From contig NZ_JAZHOH010000001.1 in assembly GCF_040419245.1 (NCBI RefSeq), positions 620,001 to 684,000 of the forward strand: DNA of 64,000 nt, read 5' to 3'. The stretch's first letter is position 1. Each line of letters begins with the position of its first letter. Below the pieces are notes generated by a model. It ran no database searches, had not been told where the DNA came from, and worked only from the letters and a program-made list of their open reading frames with translations. Origin of the DNA: Ewingella sp. CoE-038-23 (GTDB lineage: Bacteria; Pseudomonadota; Gammaproteobacteria; Enterobacterales; Enterobacteriaceae). This document shows, in pieces, positions 10,140 to 20,376 of the stretch. Position numbers and translations under genes: made by a program.

Positions 10140-10910
10140 ATGGCTTACAGCAAAATTCGACAACCTAAGTTGTCAGATGTGATCGAGCAGCAACTTGAGT
10201 TCCTAATACTTGAAGGGACGCTGCGCCCGGGTGAAAAACTTCTCCCTGAGCGTGAACTGGCAAAGCAGTTTGATGTTTCGCGTCCTTCTCTAAGAGAAGC
10301 AATCCAAAGTCTTGAGGCCAAAGGGTTGCTCCTGCGCCGTCAGGGTGGTGGCACTTTCGTGCAGAGTAATCTCTGGCAAAGCGTGAGTGACCCACTGGCA
10401 GAATTACTCGCCGATCATCCTGAGTCACAATTTGATCTCCTTGAAACTCGTCATGCTCTAGAAGGCATTGGGGCTTATTACGCCGCGCTTCGTGGCACTG
10501 ACGATGATTTGCAACGCATCCGCGACTGTCACGTGTTGATTCAGGTCGCGCAGGATAGCGGAGATCTTGACGCCGAAGCGGACGCCGTTATGCAGTATCA
10601 AGTGGCTGTCACAGAAGCCGCGCATAATGTGGTGCTGCTGCATTTGCTTCGCTGTATGGGGCCAATGCTGGAGAAAAACGTTCGACAGAATTTTGAATTG
10701 CTCTATGCGCGCCGGGAAATGCTGGCGGTGGTGAGCAAGCATCGCGCTGGGATTTTCGAGGCGATTGTGGCACGCGAACCGGAAAAAGCGCGTGAAGCAT
10801 CACACCGTCACCTGGCGTTTATTGAGGAAGTCATGCTGGATGTCAGCCGGGAGCGCAGTCGTCGCGACCGGTCTTTACGTCGACTACAGCAACGCAAGGA
10901 AGAAAACTAG
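10140..10910 (+). CDS. pdhR: Pyruvate-sensing GntR-family repressor PdhR
   Basis: PdhR is a FadR-subfamily GntR repressor that binds pyruvate and controls the pyruvate dehydrogenase operon, along with some respiratory genes in E. coli. The 256-residue protein begins [20 protein letters not shown]. The winged helix covers roughly residues 9-75 ([20 protein letters not shown] then [14 protein letters not shown]). A helical FCD ligand domain follows, with metal-site type residues in [16 protein letters not shown] and [13 protein letters not shown]. The ATG at 10140 matches E. coli; longer in-frame starts would overlap the operator. It is first of the pdh operon, 171 bp before aceE. Confidence 0.97.
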   Translation: MAYSKIRQPKLSDVIEQQLEFLILEGTLRPGEKLLPERELAKQFDVSRPSLREAIQSLEAKGLLLRRQGGGTFVQSNLWQSVSDPLAELLADHPESQFDLLETRHALEGIGAYYAALRGTDDDLQRIRDCHVLIQVAQDSGDLDAEADAVMQYQVAVTEAAHNVVLLHLLRCMGPMLEKNVRQNFELLYARREMLAVVSKHRAGIFEAIVAREPEKAREASHRHLAFIEEVMLDVSRERSRRDRSLRRLQQRKEEN

Positions 10911-10968
10911 TCCACCAGGACCAACGTTGACGTTCTTATTTTGAGAACTGCGGCAACTAAACTGACGG

Positions 10969-11038
10969 GCCTGTCTTCGTGTGCTTTGAGTGGCACGCAC
11001 TTTCTGCAACAGCAACATCAGAGCGCAGGAAGACAGGC
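10969..11038 (+). promoter_or_regulatory. Nested inverted repeat in the aceE leader
   Basis: GCCTGTCTTC (10969-10978) and GAAGACAGGC (11029-11038) are perfect 10-bp complements 50 bases apart. Between them a second stem can form (GTGTGC with GCACGC, one G-U pair). The structure ends 43 bases before the aceE ATG. It is seen directly in the sequence; whether it acts in RNA processing, stability or translation of aceE is unknown. Confidence 0.6.
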
Positions 11039-11081
11039 TCCAGATAAACCAACGTATTAGATACAGATAAGGAAAAGCACC

Positions 11082-13745
11082 ATGTCAGAACGTGTAAATA
11101 ATGACGTGGATCCGATCGAAACTCGCGACTGGCTACAAGCGATCGAATCGGTCATCCGTGAAGAGGGTGTTGAGCGTGCACAGTTCCTGCTTGATCAGGT
11201 TCTGAATGAAGCACGTAAGGGCGGCGTAAGCGTCGCAGCTGGCGCTGCCAGCCGTAACTATGTCAACACCATCGCTGTTGAAGACGAACCTGAGTATCCG
11301 GGTAACCTGGAGCTGGAACGCAACATTCGTACTGCTATCCGCTGGAACGCGATCATGACCGTTCTGCGTGCCTCTAAAAAAGACCTGGATCTCGGCGGCC
11401 ACATGTCCTCCTTCCAGTCTTCAGCAGCTATTTACGAAGTGTGCTTCAACCATTTCTTCCGTGCTCGCAATGAGAATGATGGCGGCGACTTGGTGTACTT
11501 CCAAGGCCACATCTCTCCAGGCGTGTACGCGCGTGCTTTCCTTGAAGGCCGCCTGACCGAAGACCAGATGAACAATTTCCGTCAGGAAGTTCACGGTAAA
11601 GGTCTTTCTTCTTATCCGCACCCTAAACTGATGCCTGAATTCTGGCAGTTCCCGACCGTTTCTATGGGTCTGGGTCCAATCGGTGCTATCTATCAGGCTA
11701 AGTTCCTGAAATATCTTGAACACCGTGGTCTGAAAGACACCTCCGCGCAGCGCGTTTACGCGTTCCTCGGCGACGGTGAGATGGATGAGCCAGAATCTAA
11801 AGGTGCGATCACTATCGCGACCCGTGAGAAGCTGGACAACCTGTGCTTCATCATTAACTGTAACCTGCAGCGCCTTGATGGCCCGGTTACTGGTAATGGC
11901 AAAATCATCAACGAACTGGAAGGCATCTTCGCGGGCGCTGGCTGGAATGTGATCAAAGTGATTTGGGGCAACCGTTGGGATGCGCTGTTACGTAAAGACA
12001 CCTCCGGTAAACTGATCCAACTGATGAACGAAACCGTTGACGGCGACTACCAGACCTTTAAGTCTCGTGACGGTAAATATGTTCGTGAGCACTTCTTCGG
12101 TCGTTATCCAGAAACTGCTGAGTTGGTTAAAGATATGACCGACGACGAGATCTGGGCACTTAACCGTGGTGGTCATGATCCGAAGAAAGTCTTTGCTGCA
12201 CTGAACAAAGCGCAGAACACCAAAGGCCAGCCAACTGTGATCCTTGCTCACACCATCAAAGGTTACGGCATGGGTGAATCAGCAGAAGGCAAAAACATCG
12301 CTCACCAGGTTAAGAAAATGAACATGGACGGTGTGCGTTATATCCGCGACCGTTTCAGCGTGCCAGTGACCGATGAAAACCTGGAAAAACTGCCATACAT
12401 TCAGCTGGAAAAAGACTCTGCAGAGTACAAGTACCTGCATGAACGTCGTCAGGCGCTGAAAGGCTACCTGCCAACGCGTCTGCCAAACTTCACTCAGAAG
12501 CTTGAATTGCCGAAACTGGAAGACTTCTCTCAGCTGCTGGAAGAGCAGAAGAAAGAGATCTCTACCACTATCGCTTTCGTGCGTGCTCTGAACGTGATGC
12601 TGAAAAACGACTCTATCAAAGACCGTCTGGTACCGATCATCGCCGATGAAGCGCGTACTTTCGGTATGGAAGGTCTGTTCCGTCAGATTGGTATTTACAG
12701 CCCGAACGGTCAGCAATACACCCCGCAAGACCGTGAGCAGGTTGCTTACTATAAAGAAGACGAGAAAGGTCAGATCCTGCAGGAAGGTATCAACGAACTG
12801 GGCGCCGCATCTTCATGGTTGGCCGCAGCGACTTCTTACAGCACCAACGATCTGCCAATGATCCCGTTCTACATCTACTACTCCATGTTCGGTTTCCAAC
12901 GTATCGGCGACCTGTGCTGGGCAGCGGGTGACCAACAGGCTCGTGGCTTCCTGGTCGGTGGTACTTCTGGTCGTACAACGCTTAACGGCGAAGGCTTGCA
13001 GCACGAAGATGGTCACAGCCACATTCAGTCTCTGACTATCCCTAACTGTATTTCTTACGACCCGGCTTATGCGTACGAAGTGGCAGTCATCATGCATGAC
13101 GGCCTGACCCGTATGTACGGCGAAGCGCAAGAGAACATCTACTACTACATCACTACGCTGAACGAAAACTACCATATGCCAGCCATGCCAGAAGGCGCGG
13201 AAGAAGGCATCCGTAAAGGTATCTACAAGTTAGAAACCGTGGAAGGTAGCAAAGGCAAAGTGCAGCTGATGAGCTCCGGTTCTATCCTGCGTCACGTACG
13301 TGAAGCAGCGCAGATCCTGGCGAAAGACTACGGCGTAGGTTCTGACGTTTATAGCGTAACTTCCTTCACCGAGCTGGCTCGTGATGGTCAAGACTGTGAG
13401 CGCTGGAACATGCTGCACCCAACTGAGGCACCACGTGTTCCTTATGTTGCTCAGGTGATGAACGACGCGCCGGTAGTGGCTTCTACTGACTACATGAAGC
13501 TGTTCGCCGAGCAGATCCGTAACTTCGTTCCTGCCAGCGATTTCCGCGTACTGGGCACCGACGGCTTCGGTCGTTCTGACAGCCGCGAAAACCTGCGTCA
13601 CCACTTCGAAATTGATGCTTCCTACGTTGTGGTTGCTGCGCTGGGCGAACTGGCCAAACGTGGCGAGATCGATGTGAAGGTTGTGGCTGAGGCCATTACC
13701 AAGTTCGGCATCGATGCTGACAAAGTTAACCCGCGTCTGGCATAA
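11082..13745 (+). CDS. aceE: Pyruvate dehydrogenase E1 component
   Basis: AceE is the thiamine-diphosphate-dependent E1 of the pyruvate dehydrogenase complex. It decarboxylates pyruvate and passes the acetyl group to the lipoyl arms of AceF. The 887-residue length equals E. coli AceE. The ThDP motif is seen as GDGEMDEPESKG through the later NLQRLDGPV, with GHISPGVYARAFLEGRL and HEDGHSHIQSLTIPNC also characteristic of homodimeric E1. The start MSERVNNDVDPIETRDWLQAIES follows AGGAAAAGCACC. It is 13 bp upstream of aceF and is controlled from the pdhR promoter. No internal defect is visible. Confidence 0.99.
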   Translation: MSERVNNDVDPIETRDWLQAIESVIREEGVERAQFLLDQVLNEARKGGVSVAAGAASRNYVNTIAVEDEPEYPGNLELERNIRTAIRWNAIMTVLRASKKDLDLGGHMSSFQSSAAIYEVCFNHFFRARNENDGGDLVYFQGHISPGVYARAFLEGRLTEDQMNNFRQEVHGKGLSSYPHPKLMPEFWQFPTVSMGLGPIGAIYQAKFLKYLEHRGLKDTSAQRVYAFLGDGEMDEPESKGAITIATREKLDNLCFIINCNLQRLDGPVTGNGKIINELEGIFAGAGWNVIKVIWGNRWDALLRKDTSGKLIQLMNETVDGDYQTFKSRDGKYVREHFFGRYPETAELVKDMTDDEIWALNRGGHDPKKVFAALNKAQNTKGQPTVILAHTIKGYGMGESAEGKNIAHQVKKMNMDGVRYIRDRFSVPVTDENLEKLPYIQLEKDSAEYKYLHERRQALKGYLPTRLPNFTQKLELPKLEDFSQLLEEQKKEISTTIAFVRALNVMLKNDSIKDRLVPIIADEARTFGMEGLFRQIGIYSPNGQQYTPQDREQVAYYKEDEKGQILQEGINELGAASSWLAAATSYSTNDLPMIPFYIYYSMFGFQRIGDLCWAAGDQQARGFLVGGTSGRTTLNGEGLQHEDGHSHIQSLTIPNCISYDPAYAYEVAVIMHDGLTRMYGEAQENIYYYITTLNENYHMPAMPEGAEEGIRKGIYKLETVEGSKGKVQLMSSGSILRHVREAAQILAKDYGVGSDVYSVTSFTELARDGQDCERWNMLHPTEAPRVPYVAQVMNDAPVVASTDYMKLFAEQIRNFVPASDFRVLGTDGFGRSDSRENLRHHFEIDASYVVVAALGELAKRGEIDVKVVAEAITKFGIDADKVNPRLA

Positions 13746-13758
13746 GAGGTAAAGACAG

Positions 13759-15654
13759 ATGGCTATTGAAATTAACGTACCTGATATCGGTGCAGATGCA
13801 GTTGAAGTCACCGAAATTATGGTGAAGGTCGGCGATAAAGTTGAAGCTGAACAGTCGCTGATCACTGTTGAAGGCGACAAGGCTTCAATGGAAGTTCCTT
13901 CACCACAAGCGGGTGTTGTGAAAGAGATTAAAGTGGCAGTGGGCGACTCGGTTGAAACCGGCAAACTGATCATGATCTTCGATTCCGCTGAAGGTGCTGC
14001 TGATGCAGCACCTGCTAAAGCCGAAGAGAAAGCAGCACCGAAAGCAGAAGAGAAACCTGCTGCTGCGGCTTCAAGCGAAAGCAAAGAAGTCAGCGTACCG
14101 GACATCGGTGGTGACGAAGTTGAAGTTACCGAGATCATGGTTAAAGTTGGCGACAAAGTTGAAGCAGAACAGTCCCTGATCACCGTTGAAGGCGATAAAG
14201 CCTCAATGGAAGTTCCGGCTCCGTTCGCGGGTACCGTGAAAGAGATCAAAATCGCTGCGGGCGACAAAGTCAGCACCGGCTCTCTGATCATGGTGTTCGA
14301 GGTTGCAGGTTCTGGTTCAGCGGCTCCGGCTAAAGAAGAAGCTAAATCTGAAGCCGCACCGGCAGCCCCAGCGGCGTCGGGCAGCAAAGAAGTCAACGTA
14401 CCGGATATCGGCGGCGACGAAGTAGAAGTCACTGAAATCATGGTTAAAGTGGGCGACAAAGTCACCGCTGAGCAGTCTCTGATCACCGTTGAAGGCGACA
14501 AAGCTTCAATGGAAGTTCCGGCTCCGTTCGCGGGTACCGTGAAAGAGATCAAAATCGCTGCGGGCGACAAAGTTAGCACCGGCTCCCTGATCATGGTCTT
14601 CGAAGTAGAAGGCGCTGCTCCAGCTCCTGCTGCTAAGAAAGAAGAAGCGGCTGCACCTGCTAAGCAAGAACAGAAAGCCGCTGCACCTGCTGCTAAAGCA
14701 GAAAGCAAAGGCGAGTTCGCTGAGAACGATGCCTACGTTCACGCGACTCCGGTTATTCGTCGCCTGGCGCGCGAATTCGGTGTGAACCTGGCGAAAGTGA
14801 AGGGCACGGGTCGTAAAGGCCGTATCCTGCGCGAAGACGTGCAGACCTACGTGAAAGACGCTGTTAAACGCGCTGAAGCTGCGCCTGCTGCGGCAACTGG
14901 CGGCGGTCTGCCAGGCATGCTGCCATGGCCGAAAGTCGACTTCAGCAAGTTTGGTGAAATCGAAGAAGTTGAATTGGGTCGTATCCAGAAAATCTCTGGT
15001 GCTAACCTGAGCCGTAACTGGGTGATGATCCCGCACGTTACGCACTTCGACAAAACCGATATCACCGAACTGGAAGCTTTCCGTAAACAGCAGAATGACG
15101 AAGCGGCTAAACGCAAACTGGATGTGAAATTCACCCCAGTCGTCTTCATCATGAAAGCCGTTGCAGCTGCTCTTGAGCAAATGCCTCGCTTCAACAGCTC
15201 TCTGTCCGAAGATGGTCAGAAGCTGACGCTGAAAAAATACATCAATATCGGTGTTGCGGTTGATACGCCTAACGGCCTGGTTGTTCCAGTCTTTAAAGAC
15301 GTGAACAAGAAAGGTATCGCTGAGCTGTCCCGCGAACTGATGGCTATCTCCAAGAAAGCGCGTGACGGTAAGCTGACTGCTGGCGAAATGCAGGGCGGTT
15401 GCTTCACCATCTCTAGCCTTGGTGGTATTGGGACGACCCACTTCGCGCCAATCGTCAACGCGCCAGAAGTGGCAATCCTCGGTGTCTCCAAGTCCGCAAT
15501 GGAGCCAGTCTGGAACGGTAAAGAGTTCACACCGCGCCTGATGATGCCAATGTCGCTCTCCTTCGACCACCGTGTTATCGACGGTGCGGATGGTGCGCGC
15601 TTCATTACCATCATTAACAACGTGTTGTCTGACATTCGCCGCTTGGTGATGTAA
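13759..15654 (+). CDS. aceF: Pyruvate dehydrogenase E2, dihydrolipoamide acetyltransferase
   Basis: AceF is the core of the pyruvate dehydrogenase complex and transfers acetyl groups from lipoyl arms to CoA. The 631-residue protein has three N-terminal lipoyl domains, each with the lipoylated lysine in GDKASMEVP (Lys41 in the first). Alanine/proline/lysine-rich swinging linkers join them. An E3/E1-binding domain ([20 protein letters not shown]) comes at about 328-365. The catalytic domain ends with [15 protein letters not shown], which holds the active His. Three lipoyl domains match E. coli and the total length is about the same. Lipoyl domains 2 and 3 share a 68-bp exact DNA repeat. A strong terminator follows. 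Confidence 0.99.
   Translation: MAIEINVPDIGADAVEVTEIMVKVGDKVEAEQSLITVEGDKASMEVPSPQAGVVKEIKVAVGDSVETGKLIMIFDSAEGAADAAPAKAEEKAAPKAEEKPAAAASSESKEVSVPDIGGDEVEVTEIMVKVGDKVEAEQSLITVEGDKASMEVPAPFAGTVKEIKIAAGDKVSTGSLIMVFEVAGSGSAAPAKEEAKSEAAPAAPAASGSKEVNVPDIGGDEVEVTEIMVKVGDKVTAEQSLITVEGDKASMEVPAPFAGTVKEIKIAAGDKVSTGSLIMVFEVEGAAPAPAAKKEEAAAPAKQEQKAAAPAAKAESKGEFAENDAYVHATPVIRRLAREFGVNLAKVKGTGRKGRILREDVQTYVKDAVKRAEAAPAAATGGGLPGMLPWPKVDFSKFGEIEEVELGRIQKISGANLSRNWVMIPHVTHFDKTDITELEAFRKQQNDEAAKRKLDVKFTPVVFIMKAVAAALEQMPRFNSSLSEDGQKLTLKKYINIGVAVDTPNGLVVPVFKDVNKKGIAELSRELMAISKKARDGKLTAGEMQGGCFTISSLGGIGTTHFAPIVNAPEVAILGVSKSAMEPVWNGKEFTPRLMMPMSLSFDHRVIDGADGARFITIINNVLSDIRRLVM
14203..14573 (+). repeat. 68-bp exact direct repeat between lipoyl domains 2 and 3 of aceF
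   Basis: Bases 14203-14270 and 14506-14573 are identical, 303 bp (101 codons) apart, and near-identity continues on both sides. They encode the lipoyl-lysine hairpin and following strands of domains 2 and 3. Domain 1 is clearly more diverged. The pattern suggests recent gene conversion or unequal exchange within the gene. Confidence 0.9.
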
Positions 15655-15657
15655 GCC

Positions 15658-15687
15658 AAAAAAGCCGGCCAAACGGCCGGCTTTTTT
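15658..15687 (+). terminator. Intrinsic terminator after aceF
   Basis: AAAAAAGCCGGCC, a 4-nt loop and GGCCGGCTTTTTT form a strong GC stem with a T run, directly after the aceF stop. It separates aceEF from lpd, so lpd needs read-through or its own promoter. Confidence 0.92.
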
Positions 15688-15760
15688 CTGCTAATCTCGC
15701 CATGCTGTTGGGGATTATCAGTAGCAAAGCACAAATCGTATGCCGTTTGTTGTTTCAAAT

Positions 15761-15793
15761 TTGTTAACAATTTTGTAAACTGCGGGCGATAGA
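15761..15793 (+). promoter_or_regulatory. Candidate lpd promoter
   Basis: TTAACA (15764-15769) and GATAGA (15788-15793), 18 bp apart, lie in a TTGTTAACAATTTTGTAAAC context that resembles the E. coli lpd promoter as I remember it. The paired TGTTAAC/TGTAAAC repeats resemble an ArcA site. The -10 match is weak, so this is a candidate only. Confidence 0.5.
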
Positions 15794-15869
15794 ACGACCC
15801 GGTGGACGATGGGCGTTACGACATAAATAAAGACGTCTGACCCGCCGGACAAACAATTAAGAGGTCATG

Positions 15870-17294
15870 ATGAGTACTGAAATTAAAACTCAGGTCGTGG
15901 TACTTGGGGCGGGCCCTGCGGGCTATTCTGCTGCTTTCCGTTGCGCTGATTTAGGTCTTGAGACAGTTCTGGTTGAACGTTATTCCACCCTCGGTGGCGT
16001 GTGTCTGAACGTTGGCTGTATCCCTTCCAAAGCCCTGTTGCACGTGGCGAAAGTCATCTCCGAAGCTAAAGCTTTGGAAGAGCACGGCATTATTTTCGGC
16101 GAGCCGAAAACCGACATCGACAAAGTGCGTGTCTGGAAAGAAAAAGTCATCAACCAGCTGACCGGTGGTCTGGCAGGTATGGCGAAAGGCCGTAAAGTCA
16201 AAGTCGTGAACGGCTTGGGCAAATTTACTGGCGCGAACACACTGGTTGTTGAAGGCGAAAACGGTGCTACCACCATCAACTTCGACAATGCGATCATTGC
16301 GGCGGGTTCCCGTCCAATCAAACTGCCATTTATTCCACATGATGACCCACGCGTTTGGGACTCAACGGATGCGCTTGAGCTGAAAACCGTCCCAGAGCGT
16401 CTGCTGGTCATGGGCGGCGGTATCATCGGTCTGGAAATGGGTACCGTTTACCACGCGCTGGGTTCAAAAATCGACGTAGTGGAAATGTTCGATCAGGTTA
16501 TCCCTGCGGCTGACAAAGACGTTGTTAAAGTCTTTACCAAGAAAATCAGCAAGCAATTCAATCTGATGCTGGAAACCAAAGTCACCGCTGTTGAAGCCAA
16601 AGAAGACGGCATCTACGTAACAATGGAAGGCAAGAAAGCCCCTGCAGAACCACAGCGTTATGACGCAGTGCTGGTGGCAATCGGCCGCGTGCCAAATGGC
16701 AAATCGCTGGAAGCTGGCGCAGCAGGCATTGAAGTTGACGACCGCGGTTTCATCCACGTCGACAAACAAATGCGCACCAACGTGCCACACATCTTTGCTA
16801 TCGGCGACATCGTCGGTCAGCCAATGCTGGCACACAAAGGCGTGCACGAAGGCCACGTGGCTGCCGAAGTTATCTCTGGCAAGAAACACTACTTCGATCC
16901 GAAAGTGATTCCATCCATCGCTTACACTGAGCCAGAAGTTGCTTGGGTCGGTCTGACTGAGAAAGAAGCGAAAGAGAAAGGCATCAGCTACGAAACCGCC
17001 ACCTTCCCGTGGGCTGCTTCTGGCCGTGCTATCGCTTCCGACTGCGCAGACGGCATGACCAAACTGATCTTCGACAAAGAATCTCACCGCGTAATTGGTG
17101 GTGCTATTGTCGGTACTAACGGCGGCGAGCTGTTGGGCGAAATCGGTCTGGCGATTGAAATGGGTTGTGATGCAGAAGATATCGCGCTGACCATCCATGC
17201 TCACCCGACTCTGCACGAGTCCGTGGGTCTGGCAGCAGAAATCTACGAAGGCAGCATCACTGACCTGCCGAACCCTAAAGCGAAAAAGAAATAA
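15870..17294 (+). CDS. lpd: Dihydrolipoyl dehydrogenase (E3)
   Basis: Lpd is the FAD-dependent E3 that reoxidises dihydrolipoyl groups with NAD+. It is shared by the pyruvate and 2-oxoglutarate dehydrogenases and the glycine cleavage system. The 474-residue protein has the FAD site VVLGAGPAGYSAAFRCADLG, the redox-active disulfide GGVCLNVGCIPSKALLH, an NAD site MGGGIIGLEMGTVYHALGS, and the C-terminal HAHPTLHESVG with the catalytic His-Glu pair. Two ATGs are adjacent; the second, at 15870, has the better distance from AAGAGG and matches the E. coli start. It lies behind its own probable promoter. Confidence 0.98.
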   Translation: MSTEIKTQVVVLGAGPAGYSAAFRCADLGLETVLVERYSTLGGVCLNVGCIPSKALLHVAKVISEAKALEEHGIIFGEPKTDIDKVRVWKEKVINQLTGGLAGMAKGRKVKVVNGLGKFTGANTLVVEGENGATTINFDNAIIAAGSRPIKLPFIPHDDPRVWDSTDALELKTVPERLLVMGGGIIGLEMGTVYHALGSKIDVVEMFDQVIPAADKDVVKVFTKKISKQFNLMLETKVTAVEAKEDGIYVTMEGKKAPAEPQRYDAVLVAIGRVPNGKSLEAGAAGIEVDDRGFIHVDKQMRTNVPHIFAIGDIVGQPMLAHKGVHEGHVAAEVISGKKHYFDPKVIPSIAYTEPEVAWVGLTEKEAKEKGISYETATFPWAASGRAIASDCADGMTKLIFDKESHRVIGGAIVGTNGGELLGEIGLAIEMGCDAEDIALTIHAHPTLHESVGLAAEIYEGSITDLPNPKAKKK

Positions 17295-17315
17295 TTTAAG
17301 CTTTAGAGTTTGAAC

Positions 17316-17344
17316 AAACGGCGCTGAAAGGCGCCGTTTTTTTA
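17316..17344 (+). terminator. Intrinsic terminator after lpd
   Basis: AAACGGCGC, a TGAAAG loop and GCGCCGTTT are followed by a T run, 21 bases after the lpd stop. Confidence 0.92.
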
Positions 17345-17480
17345 TGTCCGCTATTTGCCAAAACCCGCCTTTAATCCCTTGTTAATCTAAGCCTATTATG
17401 CTGTTCTAATGCGCGGCGAGAGGGCGCGCAGTCGATCCGTCTGCGCTCAACGATTCAGCAAAGATTTAATGTTGCTTTTA

Positions 17481-17519
17481 TGTGAACGAATTAACAAGCG
17501 AGATAAATCCTGCTATGCT
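17481..17519 (+). promoter_or_regulatory. Candidate acnB promoter with CRP-like half site
   Basis: TTAACA (17491-17496) and TATGCT (17514-17519) are spaced 17 bp. TGTGAACGAATTAACA at 17481-17496 resembles a CRP site (TGTGA-N6-TCACA) with a poor right arm, which would overlap the -35. acnB is CRP-activated in E. coli, so the site is plausible but unproven. Confidence 0.5.
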
Positions 17520-17701
17520 GCCTCGGCGCAAAGGGCCACTGTGCTTAGGTTCAAGGACTTGTTATGACGACAAAGAAATCAACATACCCGCAGTGTCCCG
17601 ATTCATCAGAAAGATTGAAAAACCCTGCCCCTACAGGCATGACGCCGTTCTGATGATGGAAGCCAGGCATAATAAATGACAATGAGAGCGAGGAGAAAGT
17701 C

Positions 17702-20299
17702 GTGCTAGAAGAATACCGTAAGCACGTAGCCGAGCGTGCTGCAGAGGGCATCGTCCCTAAGCCACTTGATGCTTCACAGATGGCAGCGTTGGTTGAGTCA
17801 CTGAAAAATCCGCCGAAAGGCGAAGAAGACACTCTGTTAGACCTGCTGATTAATCGTGTACCGCCAGGCGTTGATGAAGCCGCCTATGTTAAAGCCGGAT
17901 TCCTGGCTGCCGTCGCCAAAGGCGAAACAACCTCCCCGTTGGTTACCCCTGAAAAAGCCATTGAACTGCTGGGCACCATGCAGGGCGGCTACAACATTCA
18001 CCCGCTGATCGACGCACTGGAAGATGCCAAACTGGCACCTATCGCGGCTAAAGCGCTGTCCCATACTCTGCTGATGTTCGACAACTTCTACGATGTGGAA
18101 GAGAAAGCGCAGGCAGGCAATGAGCACGCGAAAAAGATTCTTCAGTCCTGGGCTGATGCGGAATGGTACATGTCTCGTCCAAAGCTGGCCGAGAAAATCA
18201 CCGTTACCGTTTTCAAAGTCACGGGCGAAACCAATACCGACGATTTGTCGCCTGCTCCGGATGCCTGGTCCCGTCCAGATATCCCTCTGCACGCGCTGGC
18301 TATGCTGAAAAACGAACGCGAAGGCATCGTGCCTGACGCGCCGGGCAGCGTAGGTCCAATTAAACAGATCGAAGAACTGAACAAAAAAGGCTTCCCGCTG
18401 GCTTACGTGGGTGACGTAGTCGGTACCGGCTCTTCCCGTAAATCTGCAACCAACTCCGTGTTGTGGTTCATGGGCGACGACATCCCATTCGTGCCGAACA
18501 AGCGCGGCGGCGGTGTGGTGCTGGGCGGCAAAATCGCACCTATCTTCTTCAACACTATGGAAGATGCGGGCGCGCTGCCAATCGAAGTGGACGTTTCTGA
18601 CCTGAACATGGGCGATGTTATCGACATCTTCCCGTACCTCGGCGAAGTGCGTAACCACGACACTGGCGAAGTGATTGCTAAGTTTGAGCTGAAAACTGAC
18701 GTCTTGCTGGACGAAGTTCGCGCCGGTGGCCGTATTCCATTGATCATCGGCCGTGGCTTAACCACCAAAGCCCGTGAGTCTCTGAAACTGCCAACTAGCG
18801 ACGTGTTCCGTATCGCTAAGCCAGTTGCTAAGAGCGACAAAGGCTTCTCACTGGCACAGAAAATGGTTGGCCGCGCCTGTGGCGTTGCCGGTATTCGCCC
18901 GGGTGAATACTGCGAACCTAAGATGACCTCCGTAGGCTCTCAGGACACCACCGGTCCAATGACCCGTGATGAGCTGAAAGACTTGGCCTGCTTGGGCTTC
19001 TCTGCTGATTTAGTGATGCAGTCTTTCTGCCACACCGCCGCTTATCCTAAGCCGGTTGACGTGACGACTCACCACACTCTGCCAGACTTCATCATGAACC
19101 GTGGCGGTGTTTCACTGCGCCCAGGTGACGGTATCATCCACTCATGGCTGAACCGTATGCTGTTGCCAGACACCGTCGGCACCGGCGGCGACTCACACAC
19201 TCGCTTCCCAATCGGCATCTCCTTCCCAGCGGGTTCCGGGCTGGTGGCCTTTGCGGCAGCAACTGGCGTGATGCCTCTTGATATGCCAGAATCCGTTCTG
19301 GTGCGTTTCAAAGGTAAGATGCAACCGGGTATCACCCTGCGTGATCTGGTTCATGCGATCCCTTACTACGCAATTCAAGAAGGTCACCTGACCGTTGAGA
19401 AGAAAGGTAAGAAGAACCTGTTCTCCGGCCGTATTCTGGAAATCGAAGGTCTGCCAGAGCTGAAAGTCGAACAAGCCTTTGAACTGGCGGATGCGTCCGC
19501 AGAGCGTTCGGCGGCGGGTTGTACGATCAAACTGGATCAGGCGCCGATCAAAGAGTACCTCAGCTCCAACATCGTGCTGTTGAAGTGGATGATCTCTGAA
19601 GGTTACGGCGATCGTCGTACCATCGAGCGCCGCATCAAAGGCATGGAAGAGTGGCTGGCGAATCCAAACCTGCTCGAAGCCGATGCTGACGCGGAATACG
19701 CGGCAGTGATTGAAATCGATCTGGCTGAGATCAAAGAGCCAATCCTTTGTGCGCCAAACGACCCGGACGACGCTCGTCTGCTTTCCTCTGTGCAGAACAG
19801 CAAAATTGATGAAGTGTTCATCGGTTCTTGCATGACCAACATCGGTCACTTCCGCGCAGCAGGTAAACTGCTCGACAGCCATAAAGGCGCGTTGCCGACT
19901 CGTTTGTGGGTTGCTCCACCAACGAAAATGGACGCGGCTCAGCTGACAGAAGAGGGCTATTACAGCGTCTTCGGTAAGAGCGGTGCGCGTGTTGAAATCC
20001 CTGGCTGTTCACTGTGCATGGGTAACCAGGCACGCGTGGCCGACGGCTCGACCGTGGTTTCAACCTCTACCCGTAACTTCCCGAACCGTCTAGGCAATGG
20101 CGCAAACGTCTATCTGGCCTCGGCAGAGCTGGCCGCGGTGGCTTCCCTGCTGGGTCGCTTGCCAACGCCGGAAGAGTATCTGGGCTATATGGCCGAAGTG
20201 GACAAGACAGCAGTAGACACCTACCGTTATCTGAACTTCGACAAGCTGAGCGAATATACTGACAAAGCTGACGGCGTTATCTTCCAAACCGCAGTCTAA
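17702..20299 (+). CDS. acnB: Aconitate hydratase B / 2-methylisocitrate dehydratase
   Basis: AcnB isomerises citrate to isocitrate through cis-aconitate with a [4Fe-4S] cluster and is the main TCA-cycle aconitase of growing enterobacteria. The 865-residue length equals E. coli AcnB. The N-terminal HEAT-like domain (residues 1-155) is followed by the swivelling domain ([18 protein letters not shown]). The cluster cysteines appear in [12 protein letters not shown] and [13 protein letters not shown], and a third Cys lies upstream near [14 protein letters not shown]. The start codon is GTG after GAGGAGAAAGTC and gives the conserved [17 protein letters not shown] terminator follows at 20324-20349. 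Confidence 0.99.
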   Translation: MLEEYRKHVAERAAEGIVPKPLDASQMAALVESLKNPPKGEEDTLLDLLINRVPPGVDEAAYVKAGFLAAVAKGETTSPLVTPEKAIELLGTMQGGYNIHPLIDALEDAKLAPIAAKALSHTLLMFDNFYDVEEKAQAGNEHAKKILQSWADAEWYMSRPKLAEKITVTVFKVTGETNTDDLSPAPDAWSRPDIPLHALAMLKNEREGIVPDAPGSVGPIKQIEELNKKGFPLAYVGDVVGTGSSRKSATNSVLWFMGDDIPFVPNKRGGGVVLGGKIAPIFFNTMEDAGALPIEVDVSDLNMGDVIDIFPYLGEVRNHDTGEVIAKFELKTDVLLDEVRAGGRIPLIIGRGLTTKARESLKLPTSDVFRIAKPVAKSDKGFSLAQKMVGRACGVAGIRPGEYCEPKMTSVGSQDTTGPMTRDELKDLACLGFSADLVMQSFCHTAAYPKPVDVTTHHTLPDFIMNRGGVSLRPGDGIIHSWLNRMLLPDTVGTGGDSHTRFPIGISFPAGSGLVAFAAATGVMPLDMPESVLVRFKGKMQPGITLRDLVHAIPYYAIQEGHLTVEKKGKKNLFSGRILEIEGLPELKVEQAFELADASAERSAAGCTIKLDQAPIKEYLSSNIVLLKWMISEGYGDRRTIERRIKGMEEWLANPNLLEADADAEYAAVIEIDLAEIKEPILCAPNDPDDARLLSSVQNSKIDEVFIGSCMTNIGHFRAAGKLLDSHKGALPTRLWVAPPTKMDAAQLTEEGYYSVFGKSGARVEIPGCSLCMGNQARVADGSTVVSTSTRNFPNRLGNGANVYLASAELAAVASLLGRLPTPEEYLGYMAEVDKTAVDTYRYLNFDKLSEYTDKADGVIFQTAV

Positions 20300-20323
20300 A
20301 TCGTTATATTCTGACCATTGTTG

Positions 20324-20349
20324 AAAGGGGAGCCTCGGCTCCCCTTTTT
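20324..20349 (+). terminator. Intrinsic terminator after acnB
   Basis: AAAGGGGAGC and GCTCCCCTTT form the stem, followed by further T, 25 bases after the acnB stop. Confidence 0.9.
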
Positions 20350-20376
20350 GTTATGAATTTTTCAGAGGACTCAACC

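Larger units (their letters stand above)
17295..17701 (+). promoter_or_regulatory. lpd-acnB intergenic region
   Basis: This 407-bp gap holds the lpd terminator, the probable acnB promoter and a long acnB leader (about 180 nt). E. coli carries yacH here; it is absent. A 65-codon open frame at 17482-17679 has no ribosome site or family likeness and overlaps the promoter, so I do not call it a gene. Confidence 0.55.

Noticed and set aside
14203..14573. Spaced direct repeats that could be mistaken for a CRISPR-like array
   Set aside because: The repeats are two lipoyl domains in frame within aceF; there are no short regular spacers and no cas genes.
13230..14708. 492-codon open frame on the minus strand opposite aceE/aceF
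   Set aside because: It mirrors the lipoyl-domain repeats of aceF in antisense, is rich in Ser/Ala/Leu of low complexity, and has no ribosome site or family likeness.
14506..15672. 388-codon open frame on the minus strand opposite aceF
   Set aside because: It is an antisense shadow of a strongly codon-biased gene whose sense frame is certain.
17482..17679. 65-codon open frame between lpd and acnB
   Set aside because: It begins inside the probable acnB promoter, has no ribosome site, and its residues match nothing known to me.
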